Position numbers and translations under genes: made by a program
Source: Chloroflexota bacterium
GTDB lineage: Bacteria; Chloroflexota; Anaerolineae; Aggregatilineales; Phototrophicaceae
Length of the DNA stretch: 56,372 nt
Assembly (NCBI GenBank): GCA_009841405.1
Contig: VXLV01000104.1
Location: 1 to 56,372 of the forward strand
Direction of reading: 5' to 3'
In this document: piece after piece, positions 1 to 6,590 of the stretch
Layout of the letters: each line of letters begins with the position of its first letter
Position numbering within the stretch: the stretch's first letter is position 1
The notes under the pieces: model-generated
Databases searched by the model: none
Seen by the model: only the letters and a program-made list of their open reading frames with translations
What the model was told of the DNA's origin: nothing

Positions 1-136
1 GCATTACATGCATCGTCATTGTGATGCGATTTCCCTGGATGGCGAGGGGGGTTGACGTGGCGCGGTCTTGCCGCGAAATCGGCGCTATGCCACAATGCAA
101 GTGGAGTTGCCGCTGTTTGGCATTGGCCTGGATGCT

Positions 137-769
137 ATGGATTTACGCTTTCGCTTGCTGCTGTTGACATTGGTGGGGTTGATCGCGGTCGCGGTCTGGA
201 CCTTTCCCAGCTGGCGCGTGTATTTCCGTCAGCGTGGGGAGAATGACGCGTTCCCCGGCCTGGACATTGACCTGCAGGACGAGTTTCTGGCGCTGCCCCG
301 TGCGAAGCGCGAGGCCCTTCTCGACCTGCGCGAGCGCAGCCCGAATATGGCGCTGGATATGGTGCTTGTCAACATTGCTGAGGACAAGCTGGCGCCCCGC
401 GATGACAGCGCCGAGGCAATCAAGGCGGCGCGCGCGCTGGTCAGCGGCGAATTTCAGGAGCTGAACGCGCTGTACTGGGGCGCGGGCCGGGCGACCGTAT
501 ACGAACTGCCGGACGGCCGGCGCATCCTGCGCTTTGAAGACTTCATTTCGGCGCCAGGCAGCAATACCCGCGTTTACCTGGCGCGCGATCCACAGCCGCT
601 CAGCGCGCTGCAATTGGAAGGCGCCTCGCTCGACCTCGGGCGGCTTAAAGGCAACGTCGGCGATCAGAACTATTTCCTGCCCGATGATCACGATTTAAGC
701 GTGTACCAATCTGCAGTGGTCTTCTGCGTACGTTTCAATACGACCATAACTGTAGCGCGTCTGCGCTAG
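137..769 (+). CDS. Membrane-anchored DM13-domain protein
   Basis: The protein starts with a short positively charged segment and one hydrophobic helix (about residues 4-20 from this ATG), so it is probably anchored in the membrane with the rest outside. About residues 115-210 look like a DM13 domain: a GRATVYELPDG strand, LRFEDFISAPGSNTRVYL, then LGRLKGNVGDQNYFLP and the closing VVFCVRFNTTITVA with the conserved cysteine. DM13 domains are predicted redox or heme-linked extracellular modules; no substrate can be assigned here. In-frame alternatives are TTG at 68 and ATG at 95; 137 was chosen because the membrane helix begins there, though no strong ribosome site decides it. The TPR gene follows after 17 bases, so the two are probably cotranscribed. 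Confidence 0.75.
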   Translation: MDLRFRLLLLTLVGLIAVAVWTFPSWRVYFRQRGENDAFPGLDIDLQDEFLALPRAKREALLDLRERSPNMALDMVLVNIAEDKLAPRDDSAEAIKAARALVSGEFQELNALYWGAGRATVYELPDGRRILRFEDFISAPGSNTRVYLARDPQPLSALQLEGASLDLGRLKGNVGDQNYFLPDDHDLSVYQSAVVFCVRFNTTITVARLR

Positions 770-786
770 CGCCGGGATCGCCGCTG

Positions 787-1938
787 ATGCGCAAACGAGC
801 AGTTCTCCTTCTGTCGCTACTGTGCTGCGCCTGCATGCTTGCGGGCGTCATCGCGCCGACTACCAGCTGGGCTATCGGCAAGCCAACGCCGACGCCCGCC
901 CCGACCGCCCTGCCAGAGGACTTCGACATCGACCTGGTCTTGGAGGACCTGCTGAGGCTGCTTGAAGAACAAGCTTACGATCAAACGATCGCGCTGGCGG
1001 ACGGCATCCTGCAATCCGAAGAGGAATCCTGGAAGGCTCTCTATTACCGTGGTTTCGCCTACGAACGGCTTGACAAGCTCGACGAAGCGCTGCGTGATTA
1101 CGACGCCGTTCTGCAAATTCGACCCTGGGACAGCGGCTTCTGGCGACTGCGCGGCGAGTTGGTCTTGAAGCAGAGCGACCCGCGGCAAGCTCTCAGCGAC
1201 TTCAAGCGCTCGCTATTCTACAATCCGCGCGCGCAGCAAACCTACCTCAGCCTGGCGAAATTGCACGAACGGGATGTGAACCCGGCCATCCGCGACCTGT
1301 ACACAGCTATCGCCCGGGCGCGCCGCGAGCATGCGCAAGGGGCTGGCAGCCGCGCCATCGATACGCTCACAGAGGCGATCGAGTCATTCGAGCGCGGTTC
1401 GCGGCCGGCCGAGCTAGGCTACGCCTATTACACGCGCGCCACCGTCTTGTTGAGCGAGGAGAAAGAGGACGAGGCCCTGGAAGACCTGACGCTGGCGCTC
1501 GAACTGCAGCCGGATATGCAAGACTACTATCTGGCGCGCGGCATCATATACGCCGAGAGCGAGCGCACTCAACTGGCCGGCGCCGACTTCCACCAGCGCA
1601 TGAACCGGCTGGAGCGCGATTCCCTTGAGCTGGACATCGCGCTGGGCGAAGACGTCGCAGTCGAGATGGCGCAGGGTTTGGTGGCGCGCCTTCGTTTCGC
1701 CGGCGAGGCGGGACAGCGCGTCACGATTGCGGCGAGGGATTTCCTGGGCGCGGGCGTCGATCCGTTGCTGGCGCTGCTAGGGGTCGACAGCCTTCCGCTG
1801 GCGGGCGACGATGACGGCGGCGGCGAATTGGACGCGCTGATCAAAGGCTACGAATTGCCGGCGGACGGGCTGTATACCGCCTTGCTCAGCCATGCCAACG
1901 GCGGTTACGAGGGTGTGATTCGCGTCAGCCTGCGCTGA
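787..1938 (+). CDS. Exported TPR protein with C-terminal PPC-like domain
   Basis: The 383-residue product has an N-terminal signal-like sequence (MRKRAVLLLSLLCCACMLAG). The cysteines could make it a lipoprotein, but the lipobox is not clean. A Pro/Thr-rich linker follows, then several TPR units, clearest around residues 78-110 (LYYRGFAYERLDKLDEALRDY), 115-145 (WRLRGELVLKQSDPRQAL) and 210-245 (YAYYTRATVLLSEEKEDEAL). The last hundred residues are beta-rich and resemble a bacterial pre-peptidase C-terminal (PPC) fold (VARLRFAGEAGQRVTIAA, then LPADGLYTALL). TPRs mediate protein contacts, so it may be an envelope scaffold. It lies just after the DM13 gene, probably in one operon. Partners are unknown. 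Confidence 0.75.
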   Translation: MRKRAVLLLSLLCCACMLAGVIAPTTSWAIGKPTPTPAPTALPEDFDIDLVLEDLLRLLEEQAYDQTIALADGILQSEEESWKALYYRGFAYERLDKLDEALRDYDAVLQIRPWDSGFWRLRGELVLKQSDPRQALSDFKRSLFYNPRAQQTYLSLAKLHERDVNPAIRDLYTAIARARREHAQGAGSRAIDTLTEAIESFERGSRPAELGYAYYTRATVLLSEEKEDEALEDLTLALELQPDMQDYYLARGIIYAESERTQLAGADFHQRMNRLERDSLELDIALGEDVAVEMAQGLVARLRFAGEAGQRVTIAARDFLGAGVDPLLALLGVDSLPLAGDDDGGGELDALIKGYELPADGLYTALLSHANGGYEGVIRVSLR

Positions 1939-1948
1939 AAGCAAATGC

Positions 1949-2079
1949 GCTGGCCCGAGAAGATGAGTCAGGAAACCACAAGACACCCAGATGTTTTCCT
2001 TAGTGCTGCTGCCGTTAGGCCCTGACACGGTTCGGAATTTTCTGCCGCAAGGGGCCCGACTCATCATCACGAGCCAGCA
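1949..2079 (-). ncRNA. ffs: Signal recognition particle RNA, small bacterial type (4.5S-like)
   Basis: On the minus strand the conserved SRP apical domain is readable: GUGUCAGG, then GGCC-UAAC-GGCA, then GCAGCACUAAGG. It aligns base for base with the GUCAGGUCC-GGAA-GGAAGCAGC element that binds the Ffh M domain. The tetraloop is UAAC (URRC class) instead of GGAA. The ends pair: GATGAGTC (2065-2058) with GACTCATC (1969-1962). Beyond a 4x4 internal loop, GCTGGCTCG (2078-2070) pairs with CGGGCCAGC (1957-1949) through nine pairs including G-U. A consensus-like promoter places the start at about 2079-2081, matching the outer helix. No U-tract terminator is obvious at the 3' end. There is no Alu domain, so this is the short form. 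Confidence 0.88.
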
Positions 2080-2086
2080 CAGCGCG

Positions 2087-2115
2087 AGTATAGTGCTTGC
2101 GCGGATTCACGTCAA
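2087..2115 (-). promoter_or_regulatory. Sigma70-type promoter of the SRP RNA gene
   Basis: Read on the minus strand: -35 TTGACG (2115-2110), a 17-base spacer and -10 TATACT (2092-2087). The start seven bases downstream falls at the first base pairs of the SRP RNA outer helix, which supports both calls. Confidence 0.75.
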
Positions 2116-2167
2116 TATGCCGTGACGCCGCGCCGATACCGCTACTGAGGCGCTGCAACATGTGGAT

Positions 2168-2192
2168 GTAGGGGCTAGCCATGGGCTCGCCC
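2168..2192. repeat. GTAGGGGC hairpin repeat (half unit)
   Basis: GTAGGGGC is followed by the arm TAGCC, loop ATG and GGCTCGCCC. It is one half of the palindromic family also found at 15919, 25103, 36106 and 55264. One base of the left arm is mismatched. The rest of the 1939-2276 gap holds the SRP RNA and its promoter. Confidence 0.7.
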
Positions 2193-2276
2193 GCTGCCGA
2201 GCCGCCCACGACTGTTGCGCGATAGGGTCGCCTTCGCCATAATATCAGCCACATTCAAGCAGCGGAGGCATGGCTC

Positions 2277-3641
2277 ATGTCCGAAGACATCCGATTCGAT
2301 TTGCCGCAAAGCGCGATCCCCAGCCACTGGTATAACGTGCAGGCGGACTTGCCGCGGCCGCTGCCGCCGGTGCTGCATCCGGGCACGCATCAGCCGGTCG
2401 GGCCGGACGATTTGGCGCCGCTCTTCCCCATGCAGCTGATCATGCAAGAAGTTAGCCAGGAGCGCTGGATCGCGATACCGGACGAAGTGCGCGAGATCTA
2501 CAAGCTGTGGCGGCCCACGCCATTGCTGCGAGCGCGCCGGCTGGAGAAGGCGCTGGATACGCCGGCGCACATTTATTACAAGTACGAAGGCGTCTCGCCA
2601 TCCGGCAGTCACAAGCTCAACACGGCCACGGCGCAAGCCTTTTACAACAAGCAGGAGGGCATCAACGGGCTGACGACCGAGACGGGCGCCGGGCAATGGG
2701 GCACGGCTTTGGCGCAGGCTTGCAGCTTCTTCGATATGGAATGCGTCGTCTACATGGTGCGCATCAGCTATGAGCAAAAACCCTATCGGCGCGCGATCAT
2801 GCAGAGCTTCGGCGCCAGCGTCACCGCCAGCCCCAGCGATTCCACCAACGCCGGCCGCGCCATCCTGGAGCAGGACGCAGACAGCACCGGCTCGCTTGGC
2901 ATCGCCATCAGCGAAGCGGTCGAAGTCGCCGCTACCAGCGGCGGCAAATACAAATACTCGCTCGGCAGCGTGCTGAATCACGTCTTGATGCACCAGACCG
3001 TGATCGGCCAGGAGGCGCTGGCGCAGATGGAAGTGGCGGGCGAATACCCCGATGTTGTCGTAGGCCCCACCGGCGGCGGCAGCAACTTCGCCGGCATCGC
3101 CCTGCCCTTCTTGCATCAGAACCTGACGGCCGGTAAGGCGACGAAGTTGCTCGGCGTCGAGCCCGCAGCTTGCCCGAGCTTGACGCGCGGCGTGTACGCC
3201 TACGACTTTGGCGACACCATCGGGATGACCCCCTTGGTGAAGATGTATACGCTCGGTCATGGCTTTGTGCCGCCGCCGCTGCACGCCGGTGGCTTGCGCT
3301 ATCACGGCATGGCCTCGATCATTTGCGAACTGTGGGACCAAGACCTGCTGTCCATGCACGCGATCCCGCAGATGGAGACCTTTGCGGCGGCGATCACCTT
3401 CGCCAAGGCCGAAGGCATCATTGCGGCGCCGGAAGCCGCTCACGGCATCGCCGGGGCGATACGGGAAGCGCTGGAAGCGAAAGAAGCCGGCGACGAGCGC
3501 GTCATACTCTTTAATCTCTGCGGGCACGGCCACTTCGACATGAGCGCCTACGACGCCTATCTGGGCGGGCAACTGTCGGACTATGAATACCCGCAAGCCG
3601 ATATCGACCGCGCGATGGAGGCGCTGCCGCAGGTCGGCTAA
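2277..3641 (+). CDS. trpB: TrpB2-type tryptophan synthase beta chain
   Basis: This is a 454-residue PLP enzyme of the fold-type II TrpB2 branch, which makes tryptophan from indole and serine. The PLP lysine is K113 in SPSGSHKLNTA, the catalytic glutamate lies in TTETGAGQWG (E135), and the phosphate-binding glycine loop is GPTGGGSNF. The extended N-terminus and the insert around the lysine are typical of TrpB2 rather than TrpB1. No trpA or other trp gene is nearby; stand-alone TrpB2 is thought to salvage indole or act with a distant TrpA. The start ATG has GGAGG twelve bases upstream (GCGGAGGCATGGCTC). Confidence 0.93.
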   Translation: MSEDIRFDLPQSAIPSHWYNVQADLPRPLPPVLHPGTHQPVGPDDLAPLFPMQLIMQEVSQERWIAIPDEVREIYKLWRPTPLLRARRLEKALDTPAHIYYKYEGVSPSGSHKLNTATAQAFYNKQEGINGLTTETGAGQWGTALAQACSFFDMECVVYMVRISYEQKPYRRAIMQSFGASVTASPSDSTNAGRAILEQDADSTGSLGIAISEAVEVAATSGGKYKYSLGSVLNHVLMHQTVIGQEALAQMEVAGEYPDVVVGPTGGGSNFAGIALPFLHQNLTAGKATKLLGVEPAACPSLTRGVYAYDFGDTIGMTPLVKMYTLGHGFVPPPLHAGGLRYHGMASIICELWDQDLLSMHAIPQMETFAAAITFAKAEGIIAAPEAAHGIAGAIREALEAKEAGDERVILFNLCGHGHFDMSAYDAYLGGQLSDYEYPQADIDRAMEALPQVG

Positions 3642-3672
3642 GCGGCTGTATCCCAGCGCGACTCGCAAGCAA

Positions 3673-3710
3673 GCGGCCGCTGAAACGCAACGCGCTCGGC
3701 CGCGACTTTT
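3673..3710 (+). terminator. Possible intrinsic terminator after trpB2
   Basis: GCGGCCG (3673-3679) pairs with CGGCCGC (3697-3703) over a 17-base loop, followed by GAC and four Ts. The U-tract is short and the loop long, so it is only a candidate. Confidence 0.35.
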
Positions 3711-3870
3711 GCCGCCGCCGAGTGACCAGGCGACGGTATGACTGGCTGTCTCCAGCGCTTTGAGCGGCGCGATTATTCGCCTTGAGACAAACGAGTCGCT
3801 GCTGCCGCGAAAAGGACGAGGCGGCGCAGAATCGCCAGCGCGCTTGCTATCGCGTCCAGGGAGACGACAC

Positions 3871-3876
3871 TATAAT
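3871..3876 (+). promoter_or_regulatory. -10 element TATAAT upstream of the LysM gene
   Basis: A perfect TATAAT lies 38 bases before the ATG of the LysM lipoprotein gene. No good -35 is visible at 16-18 bases; TTGCTA at 3844 is too far. The remainder of the 3642-3914 gap shows nothing beyond the possible terminator. Confidence 0.5.
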
Positions 3877-3914
3877 GGGGTTGAGCAATTTCCACGGCGA
3901 AAGGGCGAGACCCG

Positions 3915-4724
3915 ATGAAGCTAAAACCGCTCATCCTGCTGCTGCTGTGTATACCGCTGCTCAGCGCCTGCTACCGTCAGACTGAGGAACCTTTCCAGCA
4001 GGTCGACAGCGCCGCGGTCGTTAGCGCCCTCACGCCGACCCGCATTCAACTCGTGATTGAAGACGGCGAAGATTCAGCGGACGCAGCGGCAGACGCCACG
4101 ACCGAAACGCGGCAATACGTCACGCCCGAGACCGTGCCGGGCCAGGTCGAGCAGCCGACGCTCGATTTGCCGACCGACATACCGGTCGCTGCAACCGCGC
4201 CGTCGCTGACCCTGACGCCATTTGTGCGCCCCACGGCAACGCTGGACTTTCAAGAAGAGCTCGATCCAAATCACGAGTGCGTCTACTCGGTACAGTCGGG
4301 CGACAATCTGTTCCGGCTGTCGCTGACCTGGGGCACGACCGTGGACGAGATCATGGACGCCAGCCGTATCGACGACGATGCGCTTTCGATTGGTCAGTTG
4401 CTGCTGCGCCCGGGCTGCGATTACACAACACCCGCGCCACGCCCGACCGTTGCGCCACGACCGGCAGCCGGCGAGCCAATCGAGACTGACGTGGACCTGG
4501 ACAGCGAATCAGCCGCCGGCGACGAGACCCCGGCCGCCACTGCCGAGCCGGCCGCGACAGAAACGGCGACGCCGGGCCCGGCGATCCACGTCGTATCCGC
4601 CGGCGAGACGATCGAGAGCATTTCGCTGCGGTATCGCGTCGATGTCAACGAACTGATCTCGCTGAACAATCTTACCAATCCAAACCGGCTCTTGGTTGGG
4701 CAGGAACTTTACCTGCCCGAGTAA
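3915..4724 (+). CDS. LysM-domain lipoprotein
   Basis: The 269-residue protein starts with a lipoprotein signal (MKLKPLILLLLCIPLLSAC, lipobox LSAC with Cys19), so the mature form should be lipid-anchored. A Thr/Pro/Ala-rich spacer leads to a first LysM domain around residues 120-165 (YSVQSGDNLFRLSLTWG to LSIGQLLLRPGC). A second acidic linker precedes a C-terminal LysM (IHVVSAGETIESISLRYRV to LLVGQELYLPE). LysM binds N-acetylglucosamine in cell wall or other glycans. No catalytic domain is present, so it may hold or organise surface polysaccharide. It converges on the M42 gene with only eight bases between stops. Confidence 0.88.
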   Translation: MKLKPLILLLLCIPLLSACYRQTEEPFQQVDSAAVVSALTPTRIQLVIEDGEDSADAAADATTETRQYVTPETVPGQVEQPTLDLPTDIPVAATAPSLTLTPFVRPTATLDFQEELDPNHECVYSVQSGDNLFRLSLTWGTTVDEIMDASRIDDDALSIGQLLLRPGCDYTTPAPRPTVAPRPAAGEPIETDVDLDSESAAGDETPAATAEPAATETATPGPAIHVVSAGETIESISLRYRVDVNELISLNNLTNPNRLLVGQELYLPE

Positions 4725-4732
4725 CTTGCAGC

Positions 4733-5770
4733 TCACTCGCGCTGGAATGTCTCGGGCGTGATCCGCGTCAAGACCGCTTGAGACAGCGCGCGCGAGGCTT
4801 CGTAATCATCCAGGTTTAGCAGCGCCGTCGGCGAATGTATGTAGCGGCACGGCACTGACAGCGTCATGGTCGGCACGCCTGTCCGCGCGGTGTGTATCGC
4901 GCCGCCGTCTGTGCCGCCGCCGCCAGCAGTCTTCACTTGATATCGAATACCATTGGCCGCCGCCGTCTCCCGCAGGAAAGCGATGACGCGCGGATCGCTG
5001 ATCATGCGCCCGTCAACGAGGGTCAGGACGACGCCCGCGCCCAGGCGCGTGGCTGGATTCCGCGCCAGATCGCCAGCCTCCGGCTCAAGCTGCGGATTAG
5101 GCACATCGTAGGCGGGCGTGCCTTCCAGAACGATGGCGGCATCGGGCTGCAGGCGCTGCGCCGCCACCTGCGCGCCGCGCAAGCCAATTTCTTCTTGCAC
5201 AGTGAAGGCCGCGCAAACCGTCACCGGATAAGGACCGCCCCTCAAAATGTCGACCAGGATGGAACAGCCAACGCGGTCGTCAAAGGCTTTGCCGCGCACG
5301 ACCGTATCGCTGAGACGCTGGTAGCGGCCGTCGAAGGCGATGCGGTCGCCCGGTTCCGCGGCGCTCTTGTCGTTCGCGCCGGTGTCAATTCTGAGGCTGT
5401 CGATCGCCATCGCGTTCATGTCGCGCCCCAGGTGAATCGGCTTCCACAAGACGACTCCGGGCCGCCGCTTCGCGCCGATTTTGACGCGCAGGCCGGGCAG
5501 AATACGCGCGTCTATGCCACCTACGTTGGTAAATTGAATCAGCCCGTTGGCATCGACGGCGGTGGCCATCATGCCAATCTCGTCCATGTGGGCCGCTATC
5601 ATCACCCTGTAGTCGGGATAGACTGTCCCCATCTGCGTGGCGGTCAAGTTGCCGAGCGCGTCGACTGTTATATCGGCGACATTTTCACGGATGGCGGCCA
5701 GGATTATTGCGCGAACGTCGTCTTCTTCGCCGCTGACGCCGATGGCGTTTGACAGCTCCTCAAGGATCAT
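4733..5770 (-). CDS. M42 family metallo-aminopeptidase
   Basis: Cytosolic tetrahedral aminopeptidase (TET/glutamyl aminopeptidase, also called endoglucanase M family) that trims short peptides with two metal ions. From ATG 5770 the ligands are visible: H61 in IAAHMDEIG, D164/D165 in GKAFDDRVG, the general base E193 and ligand E194 in VQEEIGLRG, E216 in IVLEGTPAYD at the usual Asp position, and H312 in RYIHSPTALL. Length (345 aa) fits the family. This start was chosen because AAAGG lies seven bases upstream; a longer frame reaching 5860 has no such support. It has its own promoter at 5811-5839. Confidence 0.92.
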   Translation of the reverse strand: MILEELSNAIGVSGEEDDVRAIILAAIRENVADITVDALGNLTATQMGTVYPDYRVMIAAHMDEIGMMATAVDANGLIQFTNVGGIDARILPGLRVKIGAKRRPGVVLWKPIHLGRDMNAMAIDSLRIDTGANDKSAAEPGDRIAFDGRYQRLSDTVVRGKAFDDRVGCSILVDILRGGPYPVTVCAAFTVQEEIGLRGAQVAAQRLQPDAAIVLEGTPAYDVPNPQLEPEAGDLARNPATRLGAGVVLTLVDGRMISDPRVIAFLRETAAANGIRYQVKTAGGGGTDGGAIHTARTGVPTMTLSVPCRYIHSPTALLNLDDYEASRALSQAVLTRITPETFQRE

Positions 5771-5810
5771 GTGCCGACCTTTTCGTATGACAAGCGCGGA
5801 CGATTGCGCC

Positions 5811-5839
5811 AGTATAGCCGATTGTGGCCGGCGCCGTAA
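5811..5839 (-). promoter_or_regulatory. Promoter of the M42 peptidase gene
   Basis: Minus strand: -35-like TTACGG (5839-5834), 17-base spacer, -10 TATACT (5816-5811). The -10 is identical to that of the SRP RNA gene. The start would give a leader of about 35-40 bases before ATG 5770. Confidence 0.5.
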
Positions 5840-5887
5840 GACGCCGTCCGACGGCCGCAACCTGCGCTGTTGTGCGCGGCCAAGACC

Positions 5888-5916
5888 AAACGCGGGCGGC
5901 GCAAGGACCGCCCGCG
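5888..5916 (-). terminator. Likely terminator after the Flp pilin genes
   Basis: On the minus strand CGCGGGCGG (5916-5908) pairs perfectly with CCGCCCGCG (5899-5891), loop of eight bases, followed by TTTGG. It is a strong stem with a weak U-tract, 27 bases after the pilin stop codon. Confidence 0.5.
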
Positions 5917-5942
5917 ACCGGGGACTGAATGACCGGGAAGCG

Positions 5943-6131
5943 CTAGCCGGGCGTTGGCGTGATGGTCGGCTCGATAGTCGGGTTCACGCTGTTGATGATA
6001 TTGGAGACGATATTGCCGATTGCCGGCCCAAGCAGAAAGAGGATAACGATGACGACTACCGCGACCAGTACCAGGATGAGGGCGTACTCGACTAGGCCCT
6101 GCCCTTCCATATTCCGTACTTTGAATGGCAT
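5943..6131 (-). CDS. Flp-type pilin subunit (downstream copy)
   Basis: Short pilin of 62 residues: MPFKVRNMEGQGLVEYALIL starts it, with the Flp/TadE processing motif G-Q-G-L-V-E-Y (cleavage after the Gly, Glu at +5) and a hydrophobic helix. A polar tail rich in Pro/Thr (NPTIEPTITPTPG) ends it. Flp pilins are processed by a TadV/PilD-like prepilin peptidase and assembled into thin adhesive pili. GGGAG stands nine bases before ATG 6131. The second pilin gene lies just upstream in the same direction; no tad assembly genes are in the window. Confidence 0.85.
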   Translation of the reverse strand: MPFKVRNMEGQGLVEYALILVLVAVVVIVILFLLGPAIGNIVSNIINSVNPTIEPTITPTPG

Positions 6132-6270
6132 GTGCAAACTCCCGCTATAAGTGATGAGGCGAGCATGAGTTGTATCCGCGCGCCTGCACACAATATAGCA
6201 TAGCTTGTAGAACCAGGCAATCAGGCGGCGTCAGCTCAATCCCCTGCGATCCCGCCGGGCGGCAGCCTTG

Positions 6271-6429
6271 CTATTGCCCGGACAGGAGACCGAGCATGCC
6301 AGCGAGAAAGTCGCCGATAGACGGGCCAAGCAACACCAATATGAAAATCACAACAACCGTGAGCAATACAAGCAGCAGCGCATATTCGACGAGACCCTGA
6401 CCGGGCTCGTCCCCCGGGGAACGTGACAT
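6271..6429 (-). CDS. Flp-type pilin subunit (upstream copy, 52 aa)
   Basis: Reading ATG 6429 to TAG 6271 gives 52 residues beginning MSRSPGDEPGQGLVEYALLL, with the same GQGLVEYAL processing motif and hydrophobic helix as the neighbour, then LLGPSIGDFLAGMLGLLSGQ at the end. AGGAG stands nine bases before the ATG. It lacks the Pro/Thr tail of the downstream pilin, so the two are paralogues and not recent identical copies. It is below common gene-size cut-offs and easily missed. The two genes form a minus-strand pair, probably driven from the AT-rich palindromic region at 6480-6540. Confidence 0.82.
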   Translation of the reverse strand: MSRSPGDEPGQGLVEYALLLVLLTVVVIFILVLLGPSIGDFLAGMLGLLSGQ

Positions 6430-6479
6430 AAGCGATGGCTCCTGACGCCGGGCGCGGATCGGCAGACAAGCTTATAGAA

Positions 6480-6537
6480 TGATAAGTTGACAAGTTATCA
6501 TGCTGTTAATTAACGCGCAACAGATAATCCGGTTATC
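6480..6537 (-). promoter_or_regulatory. Palindromic operator/promoter region upstream of the pilin genes
   Basis: An unusually AT-rich stretch contains three dyads: TGATAAGTTG-A-CAAGTTATCA (6480-6500, one mismatch between arms), GTTAATTAAC (6505-6514, perfect) and GATAA-TCCGG-TTATC (6523-6537). The first and third share the half-site GATAA/TTATC. This suggests binding sites for a dimeric regulator controlling the pilin pair. No clean -35/-10 pair was settled on. Confidence 0.45.
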
Positions 6538-6590
6538 AAGATTAGAGTTTCGCCCGTCAATCTCGCCGAAAAGCCGTCAGCCCAGATCGC

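Noticed and set aside
2175..3668. Long open frame opposite trpB2
   Set aside because: Antisense shadow of a well-supported enzyme gene in GC-rich DNA.
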